Origin: Cognatishimia sp. F0-27
Lineage (GTDB): Bacteria > Pseudomonadota > Alphaproteobacteria > Rhodobacterales > Rhodobacteraceae
Length of the DNA stretch: 64,000 bases
Reading direction: 5' to 3'
NCBI RefSeq assembly: GCF_020667845.1
Contig: NZ_JAFMPQ010000014.1
Location: 1-64,000, forward strand
Made by a program: the position numbers and the translations under genes. Each line of letters starts with the position of its first letter. Positions within the stretch are counted from its first letter, which is position 1. The notes under the pieces were generated by a model, which saw only the letters and a list, made by a program, of their open reading frames with translations, was not told the DNA's origin and made no database searches. Shown in pieces: positions 19,099 through 27,672 of this stretch.

Positions 19099-20595
19099 AT
19101 GACACAAGCAATTGGTAGACGAGTCTTTCTGAGCGGGGTTGCAGCATTGGCGCTGACGACCCCTGCGCTCGCGAATGCGCCGTTACGGTCCCTGAAGCCA
19201 GTCGGCCGGGGAGGCGAACGGCCCCTGCCGACACCGGAGTCGGCGGCCACGATCATCGACAAAGCACGGCTGGACGGACAGGTGGGCTGCGCGGTTGCAC
19301 GCTCCGCGGACGGGGCGCTTCTGGAAAGCGTCGAGGGTGCGGAAGCGTTGCCGCCGGCCAGTTGCGCCAAGGCTCTCACGGCGGCCTATGCTTTGGATGC
19401 TCTGGGTGCCGACTACAGGTTCGAGACGCAGTTGATCACCACTGGCGTGATCTCCGAGCAAGGCGTGGTCAAGGGCGATCTTGTGCTTGCCGGGGGCGGG
19501 GATCCGACGCTCGATACAGACGGGCTGGCGACGCTGGCGCGTCAGCTCAAGGCGGCGGGTGTCACGGCGGTTGAAGGGCGCTTCCTCGTCTGGGGTGGCA
19601 GCTTGCCGTTTTCGCCGATGATCGACGCTGCACAGCCGGACCATGTAGGGTACAACCCCGCCATCTCCGGGCTTAACCTCAACTTCAATCGCGTGCATTT
19701 CGAATGGAAACGCAGCGGCAACGGCTATGCGGTCACGATGGACGCGCGCAGCGCAGCGCATCGCCCCAAGGTGCGCATGGCCCGCATGGCTGTCGAAGCG
19801 CGCTCTGTGCCTGTCTACACCTATGCCGATCGCGGCGGGCGCGACGACTGGACCGTTGCCCGCGGCGCGCTGGGCAATGGCGGCGCACGCTGGTTGCCGG
19901 TGCGCAAACCCGAGCTCTATGCTGGCGAGGTGTTCGAGGCGTTCGCGCGCAGCCAGGGGATCAGTCTCAAGGCCCCGGAGGTGTCTGACGTCGCGCCGGA
20001 TGGTGTCGTGCTGACCCGGCTGGAAAGCGCACCGCTGGACGAAATCCTGCGCGACATGCTGAGATTCTCGACGAATCTCACGGCGGAAGTGGTGGGGCAG
20101 CAAGCGACGCGCGCGCGTTTGGGGCGCGCGCCAGAGAGCCTGAAAGCCTCAGCCGACGCGATGAATGACTGGGCGCGCACCAGCCTCGGTATGGACCGGC
20201 CAGCCCTTGTGGACCATTCCGGACTGGGCGACGCCAGCCGGATCAGCGCGCAAGACATGGTCACCGGGTTGCTCGCACTGAAGGACACCCCGCTGAAATC
20301 GCTGATGAAGCCGTTCCCGATGCGGGACAGCGAGCGCCGCATTATCGAGAACCATCCTCTCAGCGTCCAGGCCAAGACCGGAACGCTGAACTTCGTCTCC
20401 GGCCTCGCCGGCTTCGTGGATTTGCCAAATGGCGAAGAGCTGGTGTTTGCGGTGTTTTCAGCCAATTTCGATCGGCGCAATGCGTTGTCAAAAGCCCAAC
20501 GGGAACGTCCGGATGGTGGGCGCACATGGAACCGCAGGGCCAAGGCCCTGCAACAGGCGCTTATCGAGCGTTGGGGTGCCGTTTACGTCGGCTAG
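19099..20595 (+). CDS. dacB: D-alanyl-D-alanine carboxypeptidase/endopeptidase (PBP4 type)
   Basis: 498 residues, peptidase family S13. Leader GRRVFLSGVAALALTTPALA looks like a Tat or Sec signal, so the enzyme works in the periplasm on peptidoglycan cross-links. Penicillin-binding motifs: SCAK (S88, K91), STN in RFSTNLTAEVV, and KTG in QAKTGTLNFVSGLAG. The middle insertion typical of PBP4 lies between the first two motifs. It stands alone between nadD and the convergent L,D-transpeptidase gene, 99 bp from the stop of the latter. Confidence 0.92.
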   Translation: MTQAIGRRVFLSGVAALALTTPALANAPLRSLKPVGRGGERPLPTPESAATIIDKARLDGQVGCAVARSADGALLESVEGAEALPPASCAKALTAAYALDALGADYRFETQLITTGVISEQGVVKGDLVLAGGGDPTLDTDGLATLARQLKAAGVTAVEGRFLVWGGSLPFSPMIDAAQPDHVGYNPAISGLNLNFNRVHFEWKRSGNGYAVTMDARSAAHRPKVRMARMAVEARSVPVYTYADRGGRDDWTVARGALGNGGARWLPVRKPELYAGEVFEAFARSQGISLKAPEVSDVAPDGVVLTRLESAPLDEILRDMLRFSTNLTAEVVGQQATRARLGRAPESLKASADAMNDWARTSLGMDRPALVDHSGLGDASRISAQDMVTGLLALKDTPLKSLMKPFPMRDSERRIIENHPLSVQAKTGTLNFVSGLAGFVDLPNGEELVFAVFSANFDRRNALSKAQRERPDGGRTWNRRAKALQQALIERWGAVYVG

Positions 20596-20694
20596 ACCAT
20601 ACGGCACCGCCGTCGGTCGGCCCGCAATCAGCAGTGAACGATGGCGCAGGATCTCTCCGCCATCGCGTCTTTGGGTGCTCGCCCGGACACTGCG

Positions 20695-21123
20695 TCAGTT
20701 GTGGATCACTACCTTCATGTTGCGGAGCCCGACCGCTTGGGTCATGCGGAAAAGCACCGCGGCATGTTCCGGCGCCAGACGCACGCAGCCCGCCGATGCC
20801 GGGCTTCCGAGACGGCTGACCTGATTGGTGCCATGGATGGCGTAATTGCCATTGAAGAAAATGGAGTATGGCATCGGTGCATTGTTGTAGAGGCTGGACT
20901 TGTGGTGGCGCGAAAGCCATTTGGCCTTCCACTGGCCGCGCGGCGTGTATTTGCCGGGGCGGGCGGTCGAGACGGGCCATTGATAGGCAACCTGGCCATT
21001 GGAAATCACCGTCATGGTTTGAGACGAGATATCGACCTTCGCGACGAGCGGTGCGGCGGCGCCAAGGATTGGCATGAGGCAAAGAACGATCACCCCAAAC
21101 AGGGTGAGAAACAGGCGGTTCAT
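20695..21123 (-). CDS. L,D-transpeptidase (YkuD domain)
   Basis: 142 residues, a minimal catalytic domain after a hydrophobic leader (MNRLFLTLFGVIVLCLMPIL). Catalytic residues appear as H98 in YAIHGTNQ and C113 in SPASAGCVRL, the YkuD signature HGTxx...SxGC(I/V)R. It forms 3-3 cross-links in peptidoglycan or attaches proteins to it. Placed convergently with the PBP4-type enzyme, so two cell-wall enzymes meet here. ATG 21123 is preceded by GGAGGA. Confidence 0.92.
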   Translation of the reverse strand: MNRLFLTLFGVIVLCLMPILGAAAPLVAKVDISSQTMTVISNGQVAYQWPVSTARPGKYTPRGQWKAKWLSRHHKSSLYNNAPMPYSIFFNGNYAIHGTNQVSRLGSPASAGCVRLAPEHAAVLFRMTQAVGLRNMKVVIHN

Positions 21124-21326
21124 AAGAAATCCTCCGAAAACGAGCAGACAACGATCAATTTTTCATGAGGCTGTGGCAGCCGCGAAAAGTTTACGACAGG
21201 TCAGCGTCCTGGCCAGTCGGAGATTCCTGACCTCGGTGCCCTTTTCATGACAATTTCTATCACTTTGAAACGTTTTGGGCCGCACCGTTATCGTTTGGGT
21301 GCGGCCGGGCCGCGTTTGCGGGCCTG

Positions 21327-21749
21327 TCAGGCCCGCAAATGGCGCGCCCGCGCGCCGCGCTCGATCGCTGCGGCGTGCAATCTGTCAAGATCCAGCTCAT
21401 AGCGAATCTCTTCAAGCAGACGCAATTCCGTCTCCTGGAGGGTGCCATCCGCCGCGGCAACGTCGCAGGCCAGAGCATAAGCCGTCTCGTAGAGCCGTTC
21501 CGGAAGCCCCTCCCGCAGCAAGCCAAAGAGCGCATCAAGCCCGTCTTCCTGTTCGAGGAAGTCGAAAACGAGCCGGGCCATTTCCCGCACCCGGTCGGCA
21601 TCATAATCGAGAAAGACCGGCAGATTGCTCACGGCCTGGTCGATTTTGACCAACTCTTCGGTCCGAACGGTCTCGTCGGAGGCCGAGACCGCGATCATCA
21701 GGGCCACGAGGCAGTCCTGGGGTGAAACGGAGAGGTTTGTTGCGGACAT
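21327..21749 (-). CDS. TerB-like protein
   Basis: 140 residues, all-helical, with the acidic helix pairs of the TerB/DjlA family: ALMIAVSASDETVRTEELVK near residues 16-35 and CDVAAADGTLQETELRLLEE near 93-112, each ending in the DGxxxxxE pattern. Role unknown in most bacteria; the name comes from tellurite resistance operons but no ter genes are nearby. ATG 21749 (MSATNLSVSPQD) follows AAAGGCAG; longer starts exist. A hairpin TTTGCGGGCC/GGCCCGCAAA at 21315-21339 covers the stop codon and may end transcription, though it lacks a T run. Confidence 0.8.
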   Translation of the reverse strand: MSATNLSVSPQDCLVALMIAVSASDETVRTEELVKIDQAVSNLPVFLDYDADRVREMARLVFDFLEQEDGLDALFGLLREGLPERLYETAYALACDVAAADGTLQETELRLLEEIRYELDLDRLHAAAIERGARARHLRA

Positions 21750-21877
21750 CGGGGCACTGCCTTTGCGGGTCATGATCCCATGCAATTTATTGACGCGGCA
21801 CCGCCCCCGCAATAGGAAGCGCAGGTTCCGGCGTAAGAAGCGTGCCGGATCTCGATCAAATCAGGAGTCACACACCC

Positions 21878-23455
21878 ATGTCCGACCTGCGCGACACCGC
21901 CATGACAGCGAAAGCCTGGCCTTTCGAAGAAGCGCGCCGGTTGCTCAAACGCTACGAGAAATCGCCGCCCGAAAAGGGGTATGTCCTTTTTGAAACGGGC
22001 TACGGGCCGTCGGGGCTTCCGCATATCGGCACTTTCGGAGAGGTGGCGCGGACCACCATGATCCGCCGTGCCTTCGAAGCGATTTCCGATATTCCGACGC
22101 GGCTGATTTGTTTCTCGGATGATCTCGACGGGATGCGCAAGGTGCCGGAAAACGTGCCGAACCCACGTGCGCTCGATGAGCATCTGCAAAAACCGTTGAC
22201 CTCCGTGCCGGATCCTTTTGGCGAGTTTGAAAGCTTCGGGCACCACAACAACGCGATGTTGCGCCGGTTCCTCGACACTTTCGGCTTCGAGTATGAGTTC
22301 ATTTCCGCCACCGAGTTTTACGGCTCCGGCCAGTTTGACGAGATCCTGCTGCGCGCGGCGGAGAAATACGATGACCTGATGAAGATCATGCTGAAGTCTC
22401 TGCGCGAGGAGCGACAGCAGACCTATTCGATCTTTCTGCCGATTCATCCCGAGACAGGGCGCGTGCTTTACGTGCCCATGAAGCATGTGGATGCGGCCCG
22501 GGGCGAGATCACGTTTGATGATGACGACGGGCGCGAATGGACGCTGCCCGTCACGGGCGGCAACGTGAAGCTCCAGTGGAAGCCCGATTTCGGGGCGCGC
22601 TGGGCCGCGCTTGGTGTCGATTTCGAGATGTATGGCAAGGATCACAGCACCAATACGCCGATCTATGACGGCATTTGCCGGACGCTTGGCGTGCGCCCGC
22701 CGGAGCATTTCACCTATGAGCTTTTCCTTGACGACCAAGGACAGAAGATCTCCAAGTCGAAGGGGAACGGTCTCTCGATTGACGAATGGCTGACCTATGC
22801 GGCCACCGAATCGTTGAGCTATTTCATGTTCCAGAAGCCGAAAACGGCCAAGCGGCTCTGGTGGGATGTGATCCCCAAGGCGGTGGATGAATACCATCAG
22901 CAATTGCGCGCCTACCCCGGTCAGGACCTCAAGGCACAGCTCAACAACCCGGTCTGGCACATCCATGCGGGCAACCCGCCGGAGTCGAAAATGGTTGTGC
23001 CGTTCTCGATGTTGCTCAACCTCGCCAGTGCAGCGGGGGCGGAAGATCGGGAAACGCTCTGGGGCTTCATTCGCCGCTACGCGCCTGAGGCCACGCCCGA
23101 AACCCATCCGGATCTTGATGCCGCGGCGGGGTTCGCGGTGCGCTACTACGAGGATTTCGTCAAACCGTCGAAGTCCTTCCGGGCACCGGATGACAAGGAG
23201 CGCGCGGCGCTTGAGGACTTGCGCGACCGCCTGCGCGCCTTTGATGGCACGGCGGATGACGAGACCCTGCAGTCGCTGGTCTTTGCGGTGGGCAAAGATC
23301 ATGGGTTTGATCCGCTGCGCGACTGGTTCAAGGCGCTCTACGAGGTTCTTCTCGGACAGAGCCAAGGCCCCCGCTTTGGCGGGTTCATCGCGCTTTACGG
23401 CGTTGCGGACTCCGCGGATTTGATTGACAGCGGATTGGCGGGGTCGCTCGGCTGA
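21878..23455 (+). CDS. lysS: Lysyl-tRNA synthetase, class I
   Basis: 525 residues. This is the archaeal-style class I enzyme also found in many alphaproteobacteria. HIGH-like motif LPHIGTFG (about 48-54) and KMSKS-like KISKSKGN (290-297) identify the Rossmann catalytic domain; [19 protein letters not shown] begins the helical anticodon part. ATG 21878 has CAGGAG eleven bp upstream; the frame runs on to an alternative start at 21842 without such a site. No class II lysS is seen in the window. It is divergent from the TerB-like gene. Confidence 0.95.
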   Translation: MSDLRDTAMTAKAWPFEEARRLLKRYEKSPPEKGYVLFETGYGPSGLPHIGTFGEVARTTMIRRAFEAISDIPTRLICFSDDLDGMRKVPENVPNPRALDEHLQKPLTSVPDPFGEFESFGHHNNAMLRRFLDTFGFEYEFISATEFYGSGQFDEILLRAAEKYDDLMKIMLKSLREERQQTYSIFLPIHPETGRVLYVPMKHVDAARGEITFDDDDGREWTLPVTGGNVKLQWKPDFGARWAALGVDFEMYGKDHSTNTPIYDGICRTLGVRPPEHFTYELFLDDQGQKISKSKGNGLSIDEWLTYAATESLSYFMFQKPKTAKRLWWDVIPKAVDEYHQQLRAYPGQDLKAQLNNPVWHIHAGNPPESKMVVPFSMLLNLASAAGAEDRETLWGFIRRYAPEATPETHPDLDAAAGFAVRYYEDFVKPSKSFRAPDDKERAALEDLRDRLRAFDGTADDETLQSLVFAVGKDHGFDPLRDWFKALYEVLLGQSQGPRFGGFIALYGVADSADLIDSGLAGSLG

Positions 23456-23863
23456 GCAACCCCCGTTCCTTCTGTCCGGTTTGCGGGAGGTGCCGATGCG
23501 TCTTGGCATCTCCTCTTGCTTGTCGAAAGACCCTCTACAACCGTCTGATCCGCCGAGCGGGCCGTGATCCGAGCGACGGTCCATTGGAAGGCTTAAGCGG
23601 CGTCGGCGCCACGTGGTTGTGGTGCGTGCTCCTTGTCCGTCCATGGCTTTGGCTTGCGCAAGACGCGAGGTCCGGATTCACATGCGCGGGACGGCTGACA
23701 CTGGCATGACGCCCCCAGACACCGACATAGCCCGCGTCGATGGCGTGGTGCATCCTGTTGAAGCATGGCGGAAAACCCGGCTTGACCGGGGCATTTTCAC
23801 CCAAAGTGCTTCCCAAGGGCCACTTTTGCGTTACCCTTGTCGGACCGCAAGAGGAGACCAACG
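23456..23863. other. 408 bp without a recognisable gene
   Basis: Between lysS and the DUF4864 gene. Short frames only, no clear hairpin with T run and no tRNA-like fold seen. It must contain the promoter of the next gene, but no -35/-10 pair stands out. Confidence 0.4.
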
Positions 23864-24277
23864 ATGCGCAGAGCCCTGACTGGACTGATCCTTGCCGCCG
23901 TGATGGCCGCGCCGCTGAGCGCTCAGTCGACCGAGCAAAGTGCGGCGATTGAAACCGTTATCCAGCAACAGATCGACGCTTTTCTCCAGGATGACTTCAC
24001 GACCGCTTTCGACTTCGCCAGCCCGTCGATCCAACGCATGTTCCGCACCCCCGAGACGTTTGCCGCCATGGTGATGCAGGGGTATCCGATGGTGTGGCGC
24101 CCGGCGTCGGTGAGCTTTGGCGAACTCTGGACCGCGGAAGGCGCTCTCTGGCAGCGGGTGATCGTCACGGACGATACCGGCCAAACGCATGAACTGGCTT
24201 ACCGGATGGAGCAGACGGGCGACCGATGGACCATTTCGGCGGTGCAGATCATCGCGCGCCCTCAAGTGGCCGCCTGA
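23864..24277 (+). CDS. DUF4864 secreted protein
   Basis: 137 residues with signal peptide MRRALTGLILAAVMAAPLSA. The mature part begins with IETVIQQQIDAFLQDDFTTA and contains FDFASPSIQRMFRTPETFAA, then a beta-rich half ending in DRWTISAVQII; this is the NTF2/SnoaL-like layout of DUF4864. Ribosome site GAGGAG lies 8 bp before ATG 23864. Function is not known for the family; it is probably periplasmic. The gene is followed 26 bp later by the stop of a convergent gene. Confidence 0.82.
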   Translation: MRRALTGLILAAVMAAPLSAQSTEQSAAIETVIQQQIDAFLQDDFTTAFDFASPSIQRMFRTPETFAAMVMQGYPMVWRPASVSFGELWTAEGALWQRVIVTDDTGQTHELAYRMEQTGDRWTISAVQIIARPQVAA

Positions 24278-24302
24278 TCGCAGGCTCTGCGTCGCAAGCC
24301 GG

Positions 24303-24788
24303 TCATTCAGGGCGAAGATCGTCCGGTGTCAGGACAAACGCCTTGCCAAAGCCTCCATTGAGATGGGCGCTCTTCATGTCGAGCCTCAGAAACGCGAAAT
24401 CCGCAAATCCGATGTAGAGCTTGGCCTTGGGCTGGCGCTTCAGGTAGTGGCGGCAAAGCGCGGCATGGTCGGACGCGCCATGCGGGATGAAGCGCGCTGT
24501 CCCCATCAGGCTGAGTCGTGGATGGGTCAGCGGGTCGCCTTTGGGGCCCGGCTCCCCGACCAACATCGAACAGGCCGGGTTGCGTTTGAGGGCCTGCGTG
24601 TGTTGCGACAGGTCTGACACCAGCGAGAGCGGCATCCCGTCAGGTCCGGCCACGCAGGCTATCCGCGTTACCAACGGCCCACCACTTGCCGGGTCGATCA
24701 CCGCAAGAGATGCGAAGCGCGCTGTCTCGATCAGGGCCCGGCCGAGTGCGCGTGCGTCGTCATTGGTAGGGCGGATCGGAGAAACCAT
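24303..24788 (-). CDS. Pyridoxamine 5'-phosphate oxidase-like FMN-binding protein (HugZ-type)
   Basis: 161 residues. The split-barrel pattern is clear: ARFASLAVIDPASGGPLVTR, then GMPLSLVSDLSQHTQALKRN, then CSMLVGEPGPKGDPLTHPRL, as in HugZ and related heme-utilisation or general FMN-binding proteins. The C-terminal DUF2470 domain of full HugZ is absent, so it is the short form. Start at 24788 (MVSPIRPTNDDARALGRALI) fits the family N-terminus; a longer frame begins at 24833. Substrate unknown. Confidence 0.8.
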   Translation of the reverse strand: MVSPIRPTNDDARALGRALIETARFASLAVIDPASGGPLVTRIACVAGPDGMPLSLVSDLSQHTQALKRNPACSMLVGEPGPKGDPLTHPRLSLMGTARFIPHGASDHAALCRHYLKRQPKAKLYIGFADFAFLRLDMKSAHLNGGFGKAFVLTPDDLRPE

Positions 24789-24902
24789 GAAACAGACGTT
24801 ACTGCCTCCGTGTCTCACTGCAAGGGCGGACAAGACCGATACACCGCGTATCGGGCTCTTCGGACAAGGCCGTTTGCGATGGCGAGACCGGTTTTGCCGC
24901 GT

Positions 24903-25574
24903 TCAAAACTCCGCCCAGAGGCCGATCTTCAGGCCCATCTGAGTGTCACCGGTCACCCCCCAGACCCCTCCGGTCTCAAGCTTGAGCCGCTCGTTGAGCG
25001 GAAAAACGATCGACGGCGCAAACCGCGCAAATGGCGGATCGCTGGACGGGGCGCCCATCTGCATCTGAAGAATGAGTTTCCGGTCTCGATTCAGTCGGCG
25101 CCCGAGGGTCACATCCAGTTTCCAATCGGTTTCCTGCGTTTGAATGCCGAATTCCGCCACGCCGTCTGCCGAAAACCATCCCCTTTCATAGCCCCAGCCA
25201 AGCGAAAAGCCGGGCCGGATCACGGGGGCTTCGTCGATCGTGCCAAGTCCAATTTGCACGGCGGCTTTCAGGCCAGTGTCTTGGTTACGCAGCGGGTATT
25301 GCAGAAATGCGATCGTCTTGCCGCCGCCGGAGACCGAGCGCCCGAGATCCAGTCCAAGTGTCAAGCGGTCGCTCAAACCGTACTCGATATAGAGCGCGTT
25401 ATATTGTTGCGTCGGCTCAGGCGACGTGGCCGTGGTCATGTCCTGTGGCCAGCCCAGCGTCACGCTGCCGGACAGAAACCAGGTCCCTTGTTCACGCGGC
25501 CATGCCCCGGCCCGTGCTGCGTCGGCACAGATCATTGCAAGCAGCAACATAGCGATGTGGTGCCGGAACTGCAC
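24903..25574 (-). CDS. Outer-membrane beta-barrel-like protein, unknown function
   Basis: 223 residues with signal peptide (MQFRHHIAMLLLAMICADAARA). The mature chain alternates polar and hydrophobic residues through many short strands (NALYIEYGLSDRLTLGLDLG, then RRLNRDRKLILQMQMGA) and ends in aromatic F (GLKIGLWAEF), the signature of beta barrels inserted by the BAM complex. GTG 25574 was chosen because GGAAGGAGG lies 5 bp upstream. I do not recognise a named family; it resembles conserved hypothetical proteins of Rhodobacterales. Confidence 0.7.
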   Translation of the reverse strand: MQFRHHIAMLLLAMICADAARAGAWPREQGTWFLSGSVTLGWPQDMTTATSPEPTQQYNALYIEYGLSDRLTLGLDLGRSVSGGGKTIAFLQYPLRNQDTGLKAAVQIGLGTIDEAPVIRPGFSLGWGYERGWFSADGVAEFGIQTQETDWKLDVTLGRRLNRDRKLILQMQMGAPSSDPPFARFAPSIVFPLNERLKLETGGVWGVTGDTQMGLKIGLWAEF

Positions 25575-25904
25575 TCGGCCTCCTTCCAGTCTTGCGACAA
25601 AGCCACGGACTCAGCCTTGCTTAAACTTGGTTAACGTGTGGTTAAGGCCTGCCGCTGATCCGGAGCGCCTCCCCACCCACCACGGGTGGCGTGCGCCCTT
25701 GCGGCGGGTGCTTGGGCATATCGCATCTGCGTGCCTGCCCTGCGGGAGCCACCGTATCGGGGTGTGGCCCGCAGAGACGGACGGCTCGGCGCGTGAGGGC
25801 TGCGACCATGGCGCGGCCCGGCAGCACTGGTCATTTCGTGCTGCGCATGCACAATGCGGGTTGGATAAGCGTGTCGCCGACACGCAAAACACGAGCGGAG
25901 CAGC
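25575..25904. other. 330-bp divergent intergenic region
   Basis: Lies between the outer-membrane-protein gene and the ParA-like gene and so holds both promoters. It contains a repeated GGTTAA (25629-25647, TTGGTTAACGTGTGGTTAA). No gene or terminator seen. Confidence 0.4.
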
Positions 25905-26546
25905 ATGCCGGGCCGGGTCATCACCATTGCGCAACAAAAGGGCGGGTCCGGAAAGACCACGCTGGCCGTGAATGTCGGGCTGGGGTTCCGCGCGCGCGGA
26001 CTCCGCGTGGCGTTTGTCGATCTCGACCCGCAGGGCAGTCTGGGGCGTTGGTTCATGACGCGCATGGAACGCGACCCGGAGGCCTGCGAAGGCATGGAGT
26101 TCGCCACATCCTCTGCCTGGGGCATCTCTTACGAATGTCGCAAGCTGACCGAAAACGCGGATATCGTCATTGTGGACACGCCGCCCAAGGCCGACAGCGA
26201 TCTGCGCCCGGCGCTGCGTGTGGCGGATCTCGTGCTGGTGCCGGTCGCCGTCAGTCACGTCGACCTGTGGGCCACCGAGTCGGTGCTTGATCTGGCGGAA
26301 CGGGAAGGCAAGGCGGCGCTGGTGGTGCTCAACCGGACACGGACAGGCACCCGGCTCGGGGCCGAGATCGCACAGGCTGCCGAAGCGCTCGACGCACCGT
26401 TGGCGCGGGCGCGTCTGGCCAACCGGGTTGGCTATGCAGAGGCAATGGGCGGAGGGCGCGGCGCCGCCGAACTGGCACGGACGCCTGCCCGCGACGAGCT
26501 GTCGGCTCTTGTCGACGAGATCGCGCAGATGCTGGAAACCCCTTGA
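25905..26546 (+). CDS. ParA-family ATPase (orphan)
   Basis: 213 residues. Deviant Walker A QQKGGSGKTTLAVNVG (about 10-25) with the signature lysine, Walker A' FVDLDPQGSLGRW, and Walker B IVIVDTPPKAD identify a short MinD/ParA ATPase without the N-terminal HTH of plasmid ParA. It has no ParB partner beside it, so a chromosome-segregation role is unlikely; such solitary ParA proteins position other cargo or are plasmid-derived. The start ATG 25905 gives MPGRVITIAQQKGGSGKTT. Confidence 0.85.
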   Translation: MPGRVITIAQQKGGSGKTTLAVNVGLGFRARGLRVAFVDLDPQGSLGRWFMTRMERDPEACEGMEFATSSAWGISYECRKLTENADIVIVDTPPKADSDLRPALRVADLVLVPVAVSHVDLWATESVLDLAEREGKAALVVLNRTRTGTRLGAEIAQAAEALDAPLARARLANRVGYAEAMGGGRGAAELARTPARDELSALVDEIAQMLETP

Positions 26547-26729
26547 GCCCACCGCGAGCACGCCGCACGCGGGTGGTTTCGCTCCCGCCCGCCTTGCGCT
26601 AGGTCCAAGGCACCTCCCCAGACCTCAAGGGCCTGCGGCGTCTGCTTTGCTTGTGTCCACGAATGGGCGATAGGACGACATGCCAGGGCGACCTCGGGCA
26701 CGGGGGCGCCACATCACGGAGTCAACGCC

Positions 26730-27578
26730 ATGACCTTGCAGACCGATCCCGATGCGCTTCGCGCTCTCGTCCTCTCCGAGAAAGATCGTCCGCAGCCGAT
26801 CTCGCGCCTCGGATATTTCTGTGCGCCTTTTCGCCCCAGATCCGGCCCGCTTTCTGACCGGGTGATCAAGATCTACCGCAGCCCGGGTGATGCGGAAACC
26901 TTGCAGCGACTGGTCAGCTGCCACGCGGACTACGTAGCCGCATTGATCGCGGCCGGCGTCGCGCTGCCTGACACGGAAATGCAGGTGGTCAACACGCCTG
27001 CAGGGCCGGTGCCGGTGATCGTGCAGGAGGCACTGCCTGAAACGAGCCTCATGCGACCGCTGATGAAATCAGAATCGCTTGAGCAAACGCTTGTCATGAT
27101 GGAAGGCGCAGGCGCGGTGATCGCAACGTTCTGGACCGCCGTTCAAAACAGCGATACCCGGATCGGCTTCCACCCATCGATCCGAAACTTCGCTTGGCAC
27201 GAGGAGAAAGCGGTGTTCTTCGATACGTTCCCCCCGCTCATCCACTACACCCGGGCAGAAATGGGCAGAATGCTGCTGACCTATTCCGAAAAGCGGCTGA
27301 TGCGTCTTGTGGGGCCTTTGCTGCAAAACACGGTCACGGCGATCCAGGATGAATGGTACAGCCCGCCCGAAACGCTGGTCGGACTGGTCGGCTCGGCCTG
27401 TCGCCTGCGCCCGGATGACGCGGCTGCCTATCTCGACTGGGGCCGCGACTTCACGCGCCGCCGGATGCAGCCCTGGGCAGAAGAGGCTCTGGCCGGTCTC
27501 GATCGTCCGCCGCGGCTGCCGGGGTACTGGACCGGCTTTCGGAAGATTCTCGGTCTTCAGGGGGAACCAAATATCTGA
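26730..27578 (+). CDS. Uncharacterised protein with kinase-like pattern (DUF6206-like)
   Basis: 282 residues, soluble. VIKIYRSP (45-52) resembles the ATP-lysine strand of kinase-fold enzymes, PVIVQEALPE (95-104) the hinge strand, and IGFHPSIRNF...FFDTFPPL (145-170) the catalytic-loop/metal pair, with N153 and D165 in the positions of the usual N and D. The catalytic aspartate itself seems replaced by His (GFHPS). This is reminiscent of DUF6206 proteins, but the match is from memory of pattern only. It lies alone, followed by a palindromic repeat and the convergent priA gene. Confidence 0.6.
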   Translation: MTLQTDPDALRALVLSEKDRPQPISRLGYFCAPFRPRSGPLSDRVIKIYRSPGDAETLQRLVSCHADYVAALIAAGVALPDTEMQVVNTPAGPVPVIVQEALPETSLMRPLMKSESLEQTLVMMEGAGAVIATFWTAVQNSDTRIGFHPSIRNFAWHEEKAVFFDTFPPLIHYTRAEMGRMLLTYSEKRLMRLVGPLLQNTVTAIQDEWYSPPETLVGLVGSACRLRPDDAAAYLDWGRDFTRRRMQPWAEEALAGLDRPPRLPGYWTGFRKILGLQGEPNI

Positions 27579-27594
27579 GGCAGCAAGCCGACTG

Positions 27595-27643
27595 TTTCTT
27601 TGGGCATCAAATATCCCGGGGAGCGCGAGGGGCTGGCCCCTCG
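27595..27643 (-). repeat. Dispersed palindromic 3'-UTR repeat, copy 1
   Basis: Reverse strand: GCGAGGGGCCAGCCCCTCGC (a hairpin), then GCTCCCCGGGATATTTGATG, then CCCAAAGAAA. It sits between the convergent ends of the kinase-like gene and priA. Four other copies in the window share the hairpin, the ATATTT/GTATTT box and the AAGAA end. Confidence 0.8.
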
Positions 27644-27672
27644 CTACCGACGAAGCCGCCCGGACACACGGT

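Noticed and set aside
21770-23644. A 624-codon reverse frame across lysS
   Set aside because: Antisense shadow; lysS on the plus strand has both class I signature motifs and a ribosome site.
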